From Conyzicola lurida (GTDB lineage Bacteria > Actinomycetota > Actinomycetes > Actinomycetales > Microbacteriaceae), in the NCBI RefSeq assembly GCF_014204935.1, contig NZ_JACHMJ010000001.1, forward strand, positions 310,001 through 374,000: DNA of 64,000 nt. Reading direction: 5' to 3'. Below are positions 30,801 to 45,200 of this stretch, one piece after another; the first letter of the stretch is position 1; every line of letters begins with the position of its first letter. The notes under the pieces are model-generated. The model was not told the origin of the DNA and did not search any database. It saw only the letters and a program-made list of their open reading frames with translations. The position numbers and the translations under genes were made by a program.

Positions 30801-33800
30801 AGCCCGCCCGCGGCCCGCACGCCGGCGAGAGCGGCGGCGAGCGAGGGTGCGAGATCCTGCCGCACACCGACCGCGAGGGGCACGCCCGCCCCGGCCTCGC
30901 CCTCGGGCCGCTGGTTGGGGATCGAGGTGAGGTGCATCGGCGGCACCTCGCCGCCGGCCACCGCGAGGGTCGTCTCGGTGGCGAGGCCGAGGGCCGAACC
31001 GAGCATCGCGGTGCGCATCTCGTCCTCACCGAGGGTCGAGAGCAGGTTGAAGTACCCGCCCACCTCGGTGATGTTGAGCGGCGCGGGCACCCGCGAGGGG
31101 ATCACGTCGCCCTGGGTGGCGAGCCGGCGCAGCAGCATCGCCTGCGCCTGCTGGATTTCGGGGCTCGCCGCCCCGCGGATCACGTCCGTGAGAGCGAGCA
31201 GCAGGGCGTCGCCCGCTGCGCTGTCGGTGGTGGTCATGGTCGTCGTCCTTTTCTGTCGGAGATCTCTGTCGGTCTCAGTAGGTGAACTTCACGTCGGCCC
31301 GGCGCAGCGCCGGATAGTCGCCGGGAGCTCCGGCCAGCACCCCGCCCTCCGCGGCGCTCGCCGTGATGCCGAGCGTGGCGAGGTGCGCGATGACCGCGGC
31401 CGCCCGGTCTTTCGCGAGGGTGGCGTTGTGCGCGGGTGTGCCCTCGGGCGAGGCGTACCCGCGCACGACGGCGCCGGTCGCGTTCGCCGTCTTGGCCGCG
31501 GTCGCCGCGGCGGTCAGCGCCGGAAGTTCGGTGCTCGCGGGTGCGACGTTCAGCGACGCGCTGTTCAGTTTGAAATGAACGGATGCCGCGGCCGGCCCCG
31601 CCGGCGGCGTGGGGTTCGGCGTGGGAGTGGGGGTCGGCGTCGGGGTCGGTGTGGGCGTCGGAGTCGGCTTCGGTTCCTCCTTCTTCTCGCCCTTCTTGTC
31701 GCCGGTGTAGATCGACGCGGAGGTCTCCATCGCCTTCACGGCCAGCTGGGTCGCCGAGGCGAGGGCGTCCTTGCGGGCAGCCTCCGCCGTGTCGAGTGTC
31801 TTGCCGGTGAGGGTGCCGAGGTTGCCGGCGTTGGTCAGCGCGGCGACGTCGAAGCTCTTCTGCTGGCTCGCCGCGGCCACGAGGGCCGAGGCGAGCGAGC
31901 TGTCGGCCGTGACGGGGTTCATGTTGAAGTTCTGGATCTGCGGCGTGAGCGACCCGAGCGTCGACGGCGCCGTGAGCCCTGCCGCGAGCGGTGTGGTCGG
32001 CATCGAGACCGTGCCGATCTCGGTGGCCTCGTCACCGGGGCTGTCCTGCCAGTTCCAGAACCGGGTGAGGTCGATCTTCTCGGCCGAGGTGCAATGGCCG
32101 AGCACCGCCTCGCCGAGCACGCCCTTCGTCGGCAGCGCGATGCGCGACCGCGGGCCGTCGAATCCGTCGGTGTGGAAACGGGTGAGGGCGTCCTGGATCG
32201 TCGCCGTCGTGAGCTTCGGGGTGCCGTCCTCGTTCTCGCCCATCCGAGCGGTCATCTCGGCCGGGATCTGGAAGGGCAGCACGATCGAGTTGCCGTAGTA
32301 GCCGAGCACGTTGTTCGTGACGCAGGAGAGCAGCGGCACGGGATCGCGCTCGGCGCCGTTCTCGTCGGGCGGCAGGGTGATCTCGTAGCGTTCGAGCATG
32401 ACTGTGCGTTCCTCGGGCGTGATCGAAGCGAACACCGCGATGCTGCAGGTCATCGTGTTGCGCGTGACCCACTGCAGCGTCTTGTCGATCTCGAGAACCG
32501 AGGCGTAGCTCAGAACCGGCGGGATCGTGCGGGCGGCCACGGGGTAGACCCCGGTCGGCAGTTCGACGCCGTCGAGGGTCGATGCCGACAACTGGCCGGC
32601 GCCCGGCAGCATCGCCGCGAACGAGGCGACCTCGGGCCCGCCGAGTTCGCGTTCGAGCCGGTCGACCGAGTACGAGCGGCTCACCGACGGCGATGCCTTC
32701 ACCGCGCCGACCAGGGCGTCGGTCAGCGGCCCGGAGAGCAGCGCCCCGAGATTGCCGAGGTCGGAGACGATCGGGGGTGCGAAGGTGTAGTCGAGCCGGC
32801 GGAACCGGCGGGTCAGTTCGAAACCGACGATGTCCTGCCGCGCGAACGCGGGCGGCAGCGAGACGGACGCCGTGAACTTCGCGAAGCCGGAACCGCCGCG
32901 GTGCTGTCGGAGCGAACCGAATAGCTGCTCCTCGCTGTGGAAGGCGGCGGCGGCGCTCGGAAGGGCATACGCGGAGTCGCCGCTGAGCTTGACCGGTCCG
33001 ACCCGCAGTCCGCGCTTGCCCACGACCGTCACCCAGAGGTCTTCGAACGGCAGAACCGTGGAGGAGAGCTCGACGTTGACGATGTCCTGCGCGGGCGCCG
33101 TCGAACTGCCGACGGTCGACGCCGGGTCGGCGGCGAAGTCGGCGATGAGGGCGAGTCCGCGACGGTGGCGGGCGGGCACGACGCGGTTCAGGATGTCGGC
33201 GTGGCCGAGGAGCCGCTCGAAGCGGTCGAGCACCTGGCCGCGGGTCGACGGCGCGACGGTGAGTTGCGCGGGCTGGCCCGCGGGCAGGAACCGCACGACG
33301 TCGAGCGGTACCATGCAGACGAGGTTGACGCCCTCGGCCACCGTGGAGACGTCGAACAGGCGCTGCACCTCCCAGTACTGCATGGTGAGGGCGCGCGTCT
33401 TGTTGTGGTTCGTGATCACCTTCGTGACGATGTCGTTGGTCTCGCTCGCGGTGGCGAGGCGCATTGCCGTGCGGGACGAGCTGCGCCGTGCTGCCGCCTG
33501 GCGATTCACCGACGAGTGGGTGCGCTGTGCGACATCCGACGTGGAATTGCGGGCTCCGCTCATCCAGGTGGCCGTGTTGCCGGAGGCGCTCGACGTGCCG
33601 AAGCTCGTGGAGACGCCGCCGGCGGCGCAGCCGAACGGGAAGATTCCGCCGCCGCCCGCCGCGGCGGCCACCGAGAACGAGCTCGCCTCGGAGTCGTAGT
33701 GCGAGCCGCCGGACGCCACCTCGTTGAAGGCCGAGGCGAACGTGGCGGTGGCGGAGGTGTCGTCGCGCTCGGCGAAGCTCATCGACTCGCTGGTGTCGAG

Positions 33801-35046
33801 GCGTTCGGTCTCGATCACGCTCGTCGACGAGGTGCGTTCCATCACGGCGATGCGTTGCTGCTCGCCGGGTGCGAGGGGCAGCGAGTAGACGAGGTCGCCG
33901 AGCGCGAGGCCGAGCGGCGTCCAGCGCTGCGCCATCGTGACGACGTAGCCGATGGCGAGCGAGCCGGCGATCGGCACCCCGCCGAACGGACGGTCGGCCG
34001 CGATGCCCGTGCGGAACGCGTCGACGCTGATCGGCCGGTCGACGGGCACGCGCTGCGTGAGCCGGAACCGCACCTGGTCGAGCCCGCCGGCGAGGGTCGC
34101 CGCGGGGGAGTAGGGGCCGTAGTAGTTGAGATCGAACCCGCGGCCGCGGCCGAAGCCGAAGCGCACCGACGGCTGGCTGAGCGCCGGGTCGGTGAGCCGG
34201 AACAGCACGCCGTAGGGAAACCGGTCGGAGGACTGGTCCTTGGCGAACACGATCTGACAGTCGTTCTCGCCGATCGCCAAGGCCGGCGCGGCGAGCTGCT
34301 CGTCGGCCGTGCCGGTGCCCGCCTCGTCGACGACCGCGCGCAGCGACTCGATGACCCCGAGCGGCAGCGGTGTGACCGGCTGCGGCAGGCGAATCGGCGG
34401 CAGCACTCCGCTGGGCTGCAGGTCGGCCAGCGCTGTCGCGAGAGTGCGGACGCCGTCGCCCGAGGTCACGCGCAGACCCGCGACCGCCGCCGCCCGGCGC
34501 GCGGACTGGGGGATGGGCAGCACGAAACTGCCGTCGTCCGCGGTGATCGCGCTGGCGAGCCGCGCGTCGGCGGTCGTCGCGGCATCCGTGATCAGGCTCA
34601 CCTGCACCCGGCTCGCCGGCGTGTCGTCGGGCTGGTCGAGGCGGCCGAAGACCTGGGGCGGCGACTGTTCGCCGGGCGGGGCGAGCGTGGCCATCGTGCT
34701 GACCAGGTCGTCGAGGGCGTCGAACATGCGCTGGTCGTTCTGCGACTGCAGCTCGACGAACTGCTTCGCGAGGTCGTTCGTGACCTCGTCGTCGCTCGCG
34801 GTCCAGATGGGCGAATCTGCGCTGATCGCCCACGGCAGCGCGAGCTGCAGCTCCTCTGCGCGCTGTCCGTCGGCGTTCGCCCCGTTGGTTCTGCTCGAGA
34901 ATGGCATGGCTCCTCCAGCCGGTCGGTGGTACTCGATACGGGGAAGGAGCGCCGGCCGGCCGCGGTGATACATGCGGGCCGAAAACAAGAAAGTGGATGG
35001 CGGGCGTCGCGCCCGCCATCCACTGACGACTGTAGATCGACTTTTA

Positions 35047-36204
<1,158 letters not shown>

Positions 36205-39200
36205 TCAGCGAGAGGCCCTGGTCGACGTGCTGCGTCGCCGCGGCGTAGGTGTCGATGATCTTCTCGGAGCCGATCTCGTAGGCGTCCTGGTAGTACTCGA
36301 GGTTGTCGTTCGTCATGAACGGCGCCGGGTAGTAGACGCGGCCCAGCTTGCCTTCCTTGCGGATCTCGATCTTCGCGGCGATCGGGTGGATCGACGACGT
36401 CGAGTTGTTGATGTACGAGATCGAGCCGGTGGGCGGCACCGCCTGCAGGTTCTGGTTGTAGATGCCGTGCTGCATGACGGACGCCTTGAGCTCGGCCCAG
36501 TCGGCCTGCGTCGGCACGTGCACGTTGCTGTTCGCGAACAGCTCGGCGACGCGCGCGGTGGCGGGAGCCCACTCGGCGTCGGTGTACTTGTCGAAGAACG
36601 CTCCGCTGGCGTACGTGGAGTCCTCGAAGCCGTCGAATGTCGTCGCCTGCTCGATCGCGATGCGGTTGGAGGCGCGCAGGGCGTTGAACAGCACCGTGTA
36701 GAAGTAGATGTTCGTGAAGTCGATGCCCTCCTCCGACCCGTAGAAGATGCGCTCGCGGGCGAGGTAGCCGTGCAGGTTCATCTGGCCGAGGCCGATGGCG
36801 TGCGAGCGGTCGTTGCCGTCTTCGATCGAACGCACGGACGAGATGTGGCTCTGGTTGGAGACGGCGGTCAAGCCGCGCACCGCGGTCTCGACCGTGAGGC
36901 CGAAGTCGGGCGAGTCCATGGCCAGCGCGATGTTCATCGAGCCGAGGTTGCAGCTGATGTCCTTGCCGATCTCGTTGTACGAGAGGTCGTCGTTGTAGGT
37001 CGTCGGGGTGTTGACCTGGAGGATCTCGGAGCACAGGTTCGACATGTTGATGCGGCCCTTGATGGGGTTCGCGGCGTTCACGGTGTCTTCGAACATGATG
37101 TACGGGTAGCCGGACTCGAACTGGATCTCGGCGATCGTCTGGAAGAACTCGCGCGCCTTGATCTTGGTCTTTGTGATCGCGGGGTTGTCGACCATCTCGC
37201 GGTACTTCTCGGTGACCGAGATGTCGCCGAAGGGAACGCCGTAGAACTTCTCGACGTCGTACGGCGAGAAGAGGTACATCCACTCGTCGTTCTTGGCGAG
37301 TTCGAACGTGATGTCGGGAACGACGACGCCGAGGCTCAGGGTCTTGATGCGGATCTTCTCGTCGGCGTTCTCGCGCTTGGTGTCGAGGAACCGCATGATG
37401 TCGGGGTGGTGCGCGTTCAGGTAGACCGCGCCGGCGCCCTGGCGGGCACCGAGCTGGTTGGCGTAGCTGAAGGAGTCTTCGAGCAGCTTCATGACGGGGA
37501 TGATGCCCGACGACTGGTTCTTGATCTGCTTGATCGGCGCACCGGCCTCGCGGATGTTGCTCAGCAGCAGGGCCACGCCGCCGCCACGCTTGGAGAGCTG
37601 CAGCGACGAGTTGATGCCGCGCGAGATCGACTCCATGTTGTCCTCGATGCGGAGGAGGAAGCACGAGACGAGTTCGCCGCGCTGCGCCTTGCCCGAGTTG
37701 AGGAAGGTCGGGGTGGCCGGCTGGAAGCGGCCGGACAGCATCTCTTCGACGAGGTTGATCGCGACCGACTCGACACCGGCGGCCAGGCCGAGGGCGGTCA
37801 TCACGATGCGATCTTCGAAGCGCTCGAGGTAGCGGTCGCCGTCGAAGGTCTTCAGCGTGTACGACGTGTAGTACTTGAACGCGCCGAGGAAGGACTGGAA
37901 GCGGAACTTCTTCGAGTAGGCGAGGTCGTTGAGTTTGCTGACGAACTCGAACGAGTAGCTGTCGAGCAGCGTTCCGTCGTAGTACTCGTTCTCAACCAGG
38001 TAGTCGAGGCGTTCACGCAGCGAGTGGAAGAACACCGTGTTCTGGTTGACGTGCTGGAGGAAGTACTCGCGAGTCGCCTCGTGGTCCTTCTCGAACTGGA
38101 TCTCGCCGTCGGGGCCGTAGAGGTTCAGCATCGCGTTGAGGGAGTGGTAGTCCATCTGTACGCGGCCGGGAGCCTCGATCACTGAGCTGTCCAAAATTCT
38201 TCCAATCTGTCATCGACGGCGGAGACGTCGTCGGGTGTTCCGAATACTTCAAAGCGGTAGAGCAGGGGCACGGCGCACTTGTACGCGACGATGTCGCCGG
38301 CCAGGCAGTAGGCGGCGCCGAAATTGGTGTTGCCGGCGGCGACGACGCCCCGGATGAGGGAGCGGTTGCCCTGCTCGTTGAGGAACTGCTTCACCTGCTG
38401 GGGCACGGCCGAGGAGTTCGAGCCGCCGCCGTAGGTGGGCAGCACGAGCACGAAGGGCGAGTCGACCTTTAAGGTCGGTTGCTTCACGCCGTCGATGTGG
38501 CTGTGCAGCGGGAGGCGGGTGGCCGGCCGGCCGAGCTTCTCCGCGAAGCGGTGTGTGTTTCCCGATGAACTCGAGAAGTAGACGATCTCGGTCACGCCGC
38601 TATCCCCGCCGATCTCAGGAGGCGATGAGGGCGATCTTGTCGGGGCGGAACCCGCTCCAGTGGTCGTTCTCGGTCACGACGACCGGCGCCTGCAGGTAGC
38701 CCAGCTGCTTGACGGTCTCGAGCGCCTTGTCGTCGACGGAGACATCGAAAACCGTGTACTCGATGCCCTTCTTGTCGAGGGCGCGGTAGGTGGCTGTGCA
38801 CTGCACGCAGGAAGGCTTGCTGTAGACCGTGATCATTCTGGGTTTTTCCGTTCTTCGAGAAAGATCAGACTACATGTTGTGCTCCCTCTCGTCACCCGCC
38901 ACTACGGATAGTGGTTCAACTGCTGGCGTGTCGCGGCGTGTCGTGAGTGCTCAGGGCAGGGTGACGACCAGTTTCCTGGCCGAAACGCCCACGCGCATGC
39001 GGTCGATGGCGCCTTGAATCTGGACGAGACCGTTCCCCACGATCTCCGGCTGCGGTTCGGCCCGGTGGCTGCCGTCGGCGAGGGCGGCGGGCAGGTAGGC
39101 GGTCCAGAGCATCTCTCCGACGTCGTTGTGCATGATGGTGCTGCCCCACACGAAACGGGCCCGGATGCCGCGGCTCACGCATTTCACCTGGAGCGCGATG

Positions 39201-42200
39201 TTGCCGCCGACCAACCGCGCCATCAGCGAGATGCGCGAGACCGAGAAGCCGCTTCGTCGCGGCTGGTCGTAGAACGACACCGACGGGCTGGTCAGGGCCA
39301 CACGCCGCGCTCCCGTGGCGGCGGCGATTGCGACACACGGCTCAGCCGAGCCGACCGCGATCGCCACTACGCCGACGACCCGCGACCCGCGGGCTGCGGT
39401 CGCGACCTTCGCGACCGCAGCCGGGTCGCGATAGTCGACGACGTCTGACGCGCCGAGCTTGCGCATCAGCTCATGGTTGCTCGGCGACGCGGTGGTGATA
39501 ACCCGGTAGCCGGCAGCGCGTGCGAGTTGGATCGCGTTGCTGCCCACGCTCGTCGAGCCTCCCCAGACGACCACTGTTTCGTCTCGCTGTGCTGCCCCGG
39601 GGGACGGGTGGGCGAGTCCGAGTTGGTCGGACTGGAACAGGGCGGCCGCGGCGGTCGATACGGCGAGCGGCAGCACGACCGCCTCCTCGAACGGCATCGC
39701 GTCCGGCAGCGCGGCGGCGAGCCTCTCCTCGATGACGACGAATTCTTGGAAGCCGCCCTCCGCCGTGTGGTCGCGACCCTTCTCCATGCCCACCGCGTAA
39801 CCCAGCACACGGTCGCCCGCTTGAAAGCGCGTCACCGAGCGACCGACTGCGACGACATCGCCCGCGACATCCTCGCCCAGTATCGCGGGATAGCTGAGCC
39901 ACCCGTACATCAGCCGGCCATTCGACTGGGTGATCGCGTCGAGCGGGTTGACGGCCAGCGCGCGCGTCCTAACGACGAGCTGCGTGTCGCCGGCGACGGG
40001 GTACGGCGACTCGCGCACCGCCAGGTCTGCGTAGGGCGAATCGATCCAGGCGGCGGTATTGGCGGTCATGGGGTCCTTTCGGCTAATGGCACGACGTGTC
40101 ATCACCATGATGACACGAAATGTCATCTACGCTGGACAGATGACCAGATGGGCCCCGGACGCAGCGCTACGACTCGAAGAATCGGCGATGCACCTCTTCG
40201 AGCAACAGGGATACGCGGCGACGACAATTCCGCAGATCACCGCCCACGCCGGGCTGACCACACGCACCTTCTTCCGGCACTTCGCTGACAAGCGTGAGGT
40301 GCTCTTCCTGCGCGACCGGGAATTTCTCGCGGTGGTGCGGCAGTCGCTCGTCAGCCTGCCCGCCGGTCTCGGGCCGGTCGAGCTGGTGCGGGAGGGGCTC
40401 GCCGCGATCTCCCCAGCGTTCGCTGCGTGGCGGGAGCCGGTGGCGCGTCGACGCGCGATACTCGCCGCCGAGGACCAGTTGCGGGAGCGGGAGCTGCTCA
40501 AATCGGCACGACTCGGCGATGCTGTGTCCGACGCCTTAGTCGAGCGCGGCGTGTCCGGCGCCGACGCCCGACTTCTCGCACCGCTCTCTGTGCTGGTGTT
40601 CAACGCGGCACTCGACGACTGGCTCGATGCCGACGACGAGTCGGCGCTCGCCGATCATCTCGCGTCCACCTGGTCGCGGCTCGCCGGGCTGGCTGCGGGC
40701 TAAACGTTATGCCGTGCGCCGTTCCGGATCGGTGCGGCGGAGCATGAGGGTCGTTGTCGTCCGGCGGCCGCGGATTACGCTGGGACGAATGGCCGGCAGT
40801 GAACCTTTCGCGCTCTGCCGGACAGTACAGGCATGAGCATCGAGACGAGCGACGCCGAGTACTGGCGGGTGGCGCTCACCGACGACGGCGACAGCTTCGC
40901 CGCGGTGTTCGACCGCCACCAGCACCGGGTGTTCCGTCACAGCCTCGCCCTCGTGCCGACCTTCGACGATGCCAAGGATGTCGTTGCCGTCGCTTTTCTC
41001 GAGGCGTGGCGCAAGCGCTCGAGCGTACGGTTCGTCGACGGTTCGCTGCTGCCGTGGTTGCTCGTCACCGCGACGCACGCCGCACAGAACATCTCCCGGT
41101 CGGCCCGTCGCCACCGGGCCCTGCTCGACCGCATCCCGCCGTCGCCCGACATGCCCGATCCCGCCGATTCGTTCGACGACGGGCCGGCCATGGCGGCACT
41201 GCGGTCGCTGTCGCAGAACCATCAGAACATCGTCACTCTCTGCATCATCGAGGGGCTTCCGGTCGCCGAGGCCGCCCGTGTGCTGCGGGTGCCTCCCGGC
41301 ACCGTGAAATCGCGGCTGCACTTCGCCAAGAAGGCGCTCGCCACCCAACTCGAGCACCACCGCCCACCCTCCACCCTGACCGAGGCCATCGAATGGACAC
41401 ACCGATGAACGACCCGAGACTGCAGCCGGACCAGGTGCGCGCGATGCGCGCCATGCTCGTCGCCCACGTCGAGGAGGGCGCCGCACCCGCCCGCCGCCGG
41501 TACGCCGTGCGTGCCGGGTTCGGCGCGCTCGCGGTCGGCGCCCTTGCCGCGGTCGTCGCCGTGGTCACCGTGGTCGTCTCCCCGGGCGACCCGGCCGACT
41601 CCCCGAATGCCCCGGGCATGTTGCGCGCCGCCGCGGACGCGACGGCCGACCCCGAGCCCGCCGACGGACAGTTCCTCCGCATCGCGACCAGCGCCTCGCA
41701 CCTCGCGATCACTTCGGTCGACGGCAGCGTCGACACGGCGATCGGCTACGTCGACTCCCAGGTACGCGACGTCTACCTCGCCGCGGACGGCACCGTCGAA
41801 CCGGTGGCGACCACCACGTCGGTCGAGCCGACGGTGTTCTTCGGCGCCGGCGCGCAGCAGTTCGCCGCGGAGTCCTGGAACGGCGACGACGACGTGGTCG
41901 TGGTGCCGGCGTCGCTGGGCGCCGACCTGACCCGTCCGGTCGAGGACCAGTCGGCTATCCCACGTGATCCCGACGCGCTCCTCGTCTACCTCATCGAGTA
42001 CCGCTACCAGGCAGGGTCGAGCGACGAGAACGTCTTCGCCCACGTCGTCGGTCTGCTGCGCACCGGCAACGTCGCGTCCGACCTGCGTGCCGCCCTCTAC
42101 CGGGCGCTCGCGCTGATGCCGAGCATCGTGATCACCGAGGAGGAGGCGACCCTCGACGGCCGCGAAGGGACGGCGATCGGACTGCGCGGCGCCGACGGCG

Positions 42201-45200
42201 ACACCCGGCAGGAGATCGTCATCGACCCGTCGACCGGCGAGTACATCGGGGTGCGCCGCGTCACGATCGACGGCTTCGGCGAGATACCGCCGGGCACGGC
42301 CCTCGAGTACACCGCCCTCAGCACCTCCGTCGTGGACTCGGTGCCCCGATGATGCGCGCGAGAGTGACCCTCGTCGGCATGGTGCTCGCCGCGGCCGTCC
42401 TGGTCGCCGGCTGCACCAGCCCCGAACCGGCGACCCCGTCCAGCAAGCCGGCCGAGCCGACGCCGATCCCGACGATCACGGCCGCCGCCTCCGACGCGGC
42501 CTTCGGAGGGCTCGAGGCGACGTTCGACGCCCGCCTCGGCGTCTACGCGATCGACACCGGCACGGGCGCCGAGGTCGTGTACCGGGCGGACGAGCGGTTC
42601 GCCTATGCCTCGACGTTCAAGGCGCTCGCCGCCGCCGCGGTGCTGCAGAAGAACGACCTCGCCGACCTCGACCGGGTCGTCACGTACTCGAGCTCCGATC
42701 TCATCACCTACTCGCCGGTCACCGAGCTGCACGTGGCCGAGGGCATGACGCTCGGCGAAATCACCGAGGCGGCCGTGCGGTTCAGCGACAACACCGCGGG
42801 CAACCTGATGCTCGACGAACTCGGCGGGCCCGAGGGGCTCACGGCGGCGCTCGCCGACATCGGCGACGACGTCACGCAGGCCGTGCGCTGGGAAGCCGGA
42901 CTCAACGACGGCGTGCCGGGCGACCCGCGCGACACCACGTCTCCGCGCGCGTTCGCCACCGACCTGCGCGAGTTCGCTCTCGGCGACGCGCTCGACGCCG
43001 ACAAGCAGGCGCTGCTCATCGACTGGATGACCGGCAACGCGACCGGCAGCACGCTGATCCGGGCGGGCGTTCCGGCCGACTGGGTCGTCGCCGACAAGTC
43101 CGGCAGCGGCGGTTACGGCGTGCGAAACAACATCGCCATCGTCTGGCCCCCGGATGCCGCACCGATAGTCATCGCCGTGCTGTCGACGCGTGACTCGCCC
43201 GATGCCGCCCGCGACGACGCCCTCGTCGCGCAGGCCGCCGCCGTGGTGGTCGACGCCCTGAAGTAACCCCGCCCCTCACTCCCGCCCATCGCGGCCCCGC
43301 CGCGCTCATTTCCACGCCACCGAAAGGGGTCTCCTTTGCGCGCCCAGAAACTCCGCCGCACCGTCACCGCACTGCTCGGCTTTACCGCCTTCTCCGCCCT
43401 CGCGGGCGTGCTCGTCGCGGCGTCGCTCACACCGCTCGTCGCGGTCGCCGGCGTCACCGCCACGAACACGGTCGGCATCTTCGACAGCCTCCCCGAGTTC
43501 ATCGAGCTCGGCGACCAGCCGCAGAAGAACGCGATCTTCGCGGTCGAGGGCGTCGACGCTGCCGGCGCGCCCGTCTACCGGCAGATCGCCCAGGTCTACG
43601 ACCAGAACCGCGAGGAGGTCGGCTGGGACGCGGTGTCGCAGTTCCTCAAAGACGCGACCGTGGCCGGCGAAGACCGCCGCTTCTACGAGCACGGCGGCGT
43701 CGACCTGCCGGGTGTCATCCGCGCGGCGGTGGAAAACGCGTCCGGAACCTCGCAGAGCGGGGCGTCGACGCTCTCGATGCAGCTGGTGAAGAACATCTAC
43801 ATCCAGGACGCACTGCAGCTGCCGACCGACGAGGCGCGGAAGGCGGGCATCGCCGCCGCGCAGGAGGCGACCCTCGACCGCAAGCTCAAAGAGATGAAGC
43901 TCGCGATCGGCCTCGAGAAGAAATACACGAAAGACGAGATCCTGCTCGGCTACCTCAACATCGCCGGGTTCGGCGGCAACAACTACGGCGTGCAGGCCGC
44001 AGCCCAGAGGTACTACGGCGTCTCGGCGGCCGACGTGACTCTCGCCCAGGCCGCCTCCCTCGTCGCGATCGTGCAGGAACCGGGCGCGCGCGGTCTCGAC
44101 GACCCGGCCAATTACGCGGCGAACCTCGAACGCCGCGACGTGATCCTGAGGAACATGTTCGTCGAGGGCACGATCGACCGCGCCCAACTCGACGAGGCGC
44201 TCGCGGTTCCCGTCGACGAGACGACGGTCGTGCTCGCGCCTTACACGAACGGGTGCATCGCGGCCGACCCGTACGCCACCTACTTCTGCGACTACGTCAC
44301 CGCGCTCGTGCCCGAGCTCGAGTCGCTCGGCGGCACCGCGAGCGAGAGGGCGGCCAACTGGAAGCTCGGCGGCTACAAGCTCTACACGACGCTCGACCTG
44401 CGACTGCAGACCGTCGCCCAGGACACGGTGACGGCGCAGGCGCCCGCGACGGAGACCCGTCTGGCGCTGGGTGCGGCCGCCGTCTCGGTGCAGCCGGGCA
44501 CCGGGCGCATCCTCACGATGGCCCAGAACACCCGGTTCGACAACACCGAGTTGGGCGGCGGGCCCGGCACGACGAGCGTGAACTACACCACCGACCGGCC
44601 GTACGGCGGATCGCGCGGTTTCCAGGCCGGCTCGACCTACAAGGTGTTCACGCTGATCAACTGGCTGCAGAACGGTCACGGTCTGAACGAGGTCGTCGAC
44701 GGCAACGGCCGCACCGTGCAGCAGGCCGCGTTCGCGAACAGCTGCCCGAACAGCAGCACCGGCGGCGGCGTCGAGGACGGACCGTTCGGCGGACCCTGGC
44801 CGTTCAAGAATTCGTCGGGGGAGCGCGGCTCCCGCAGCGTGATGGATGCGACCGCGGCATCCATCAACGGAGCGTATGTCTCTATGGGTCTGCAGCTCGA
44901 CCAGTGCGAGACGAAGCGCATCGCACAGGCCCTCGGCGTGCACACCGCCAACAACGTCGACGACCCGGCGACCACCGACATCGTCGAGAACCAGCTCGGC
45001 TCCAACCCGTCGGCGATCATCGGTACGAACACCGTCGCGCCGCTGACCATGGCCGCCGCCTACGCGGGGATCGTGAACCACGGCACCTACTGCGCCCCGG
45101 TCGCGGTCGACTCGCTCACCGACGCCGACGGCGTCGCGCTGCCGGGACAGGCGCATGCCTGCAGCCCCGCGATCACGTCCGAGGCCGCGGCGACGACCGC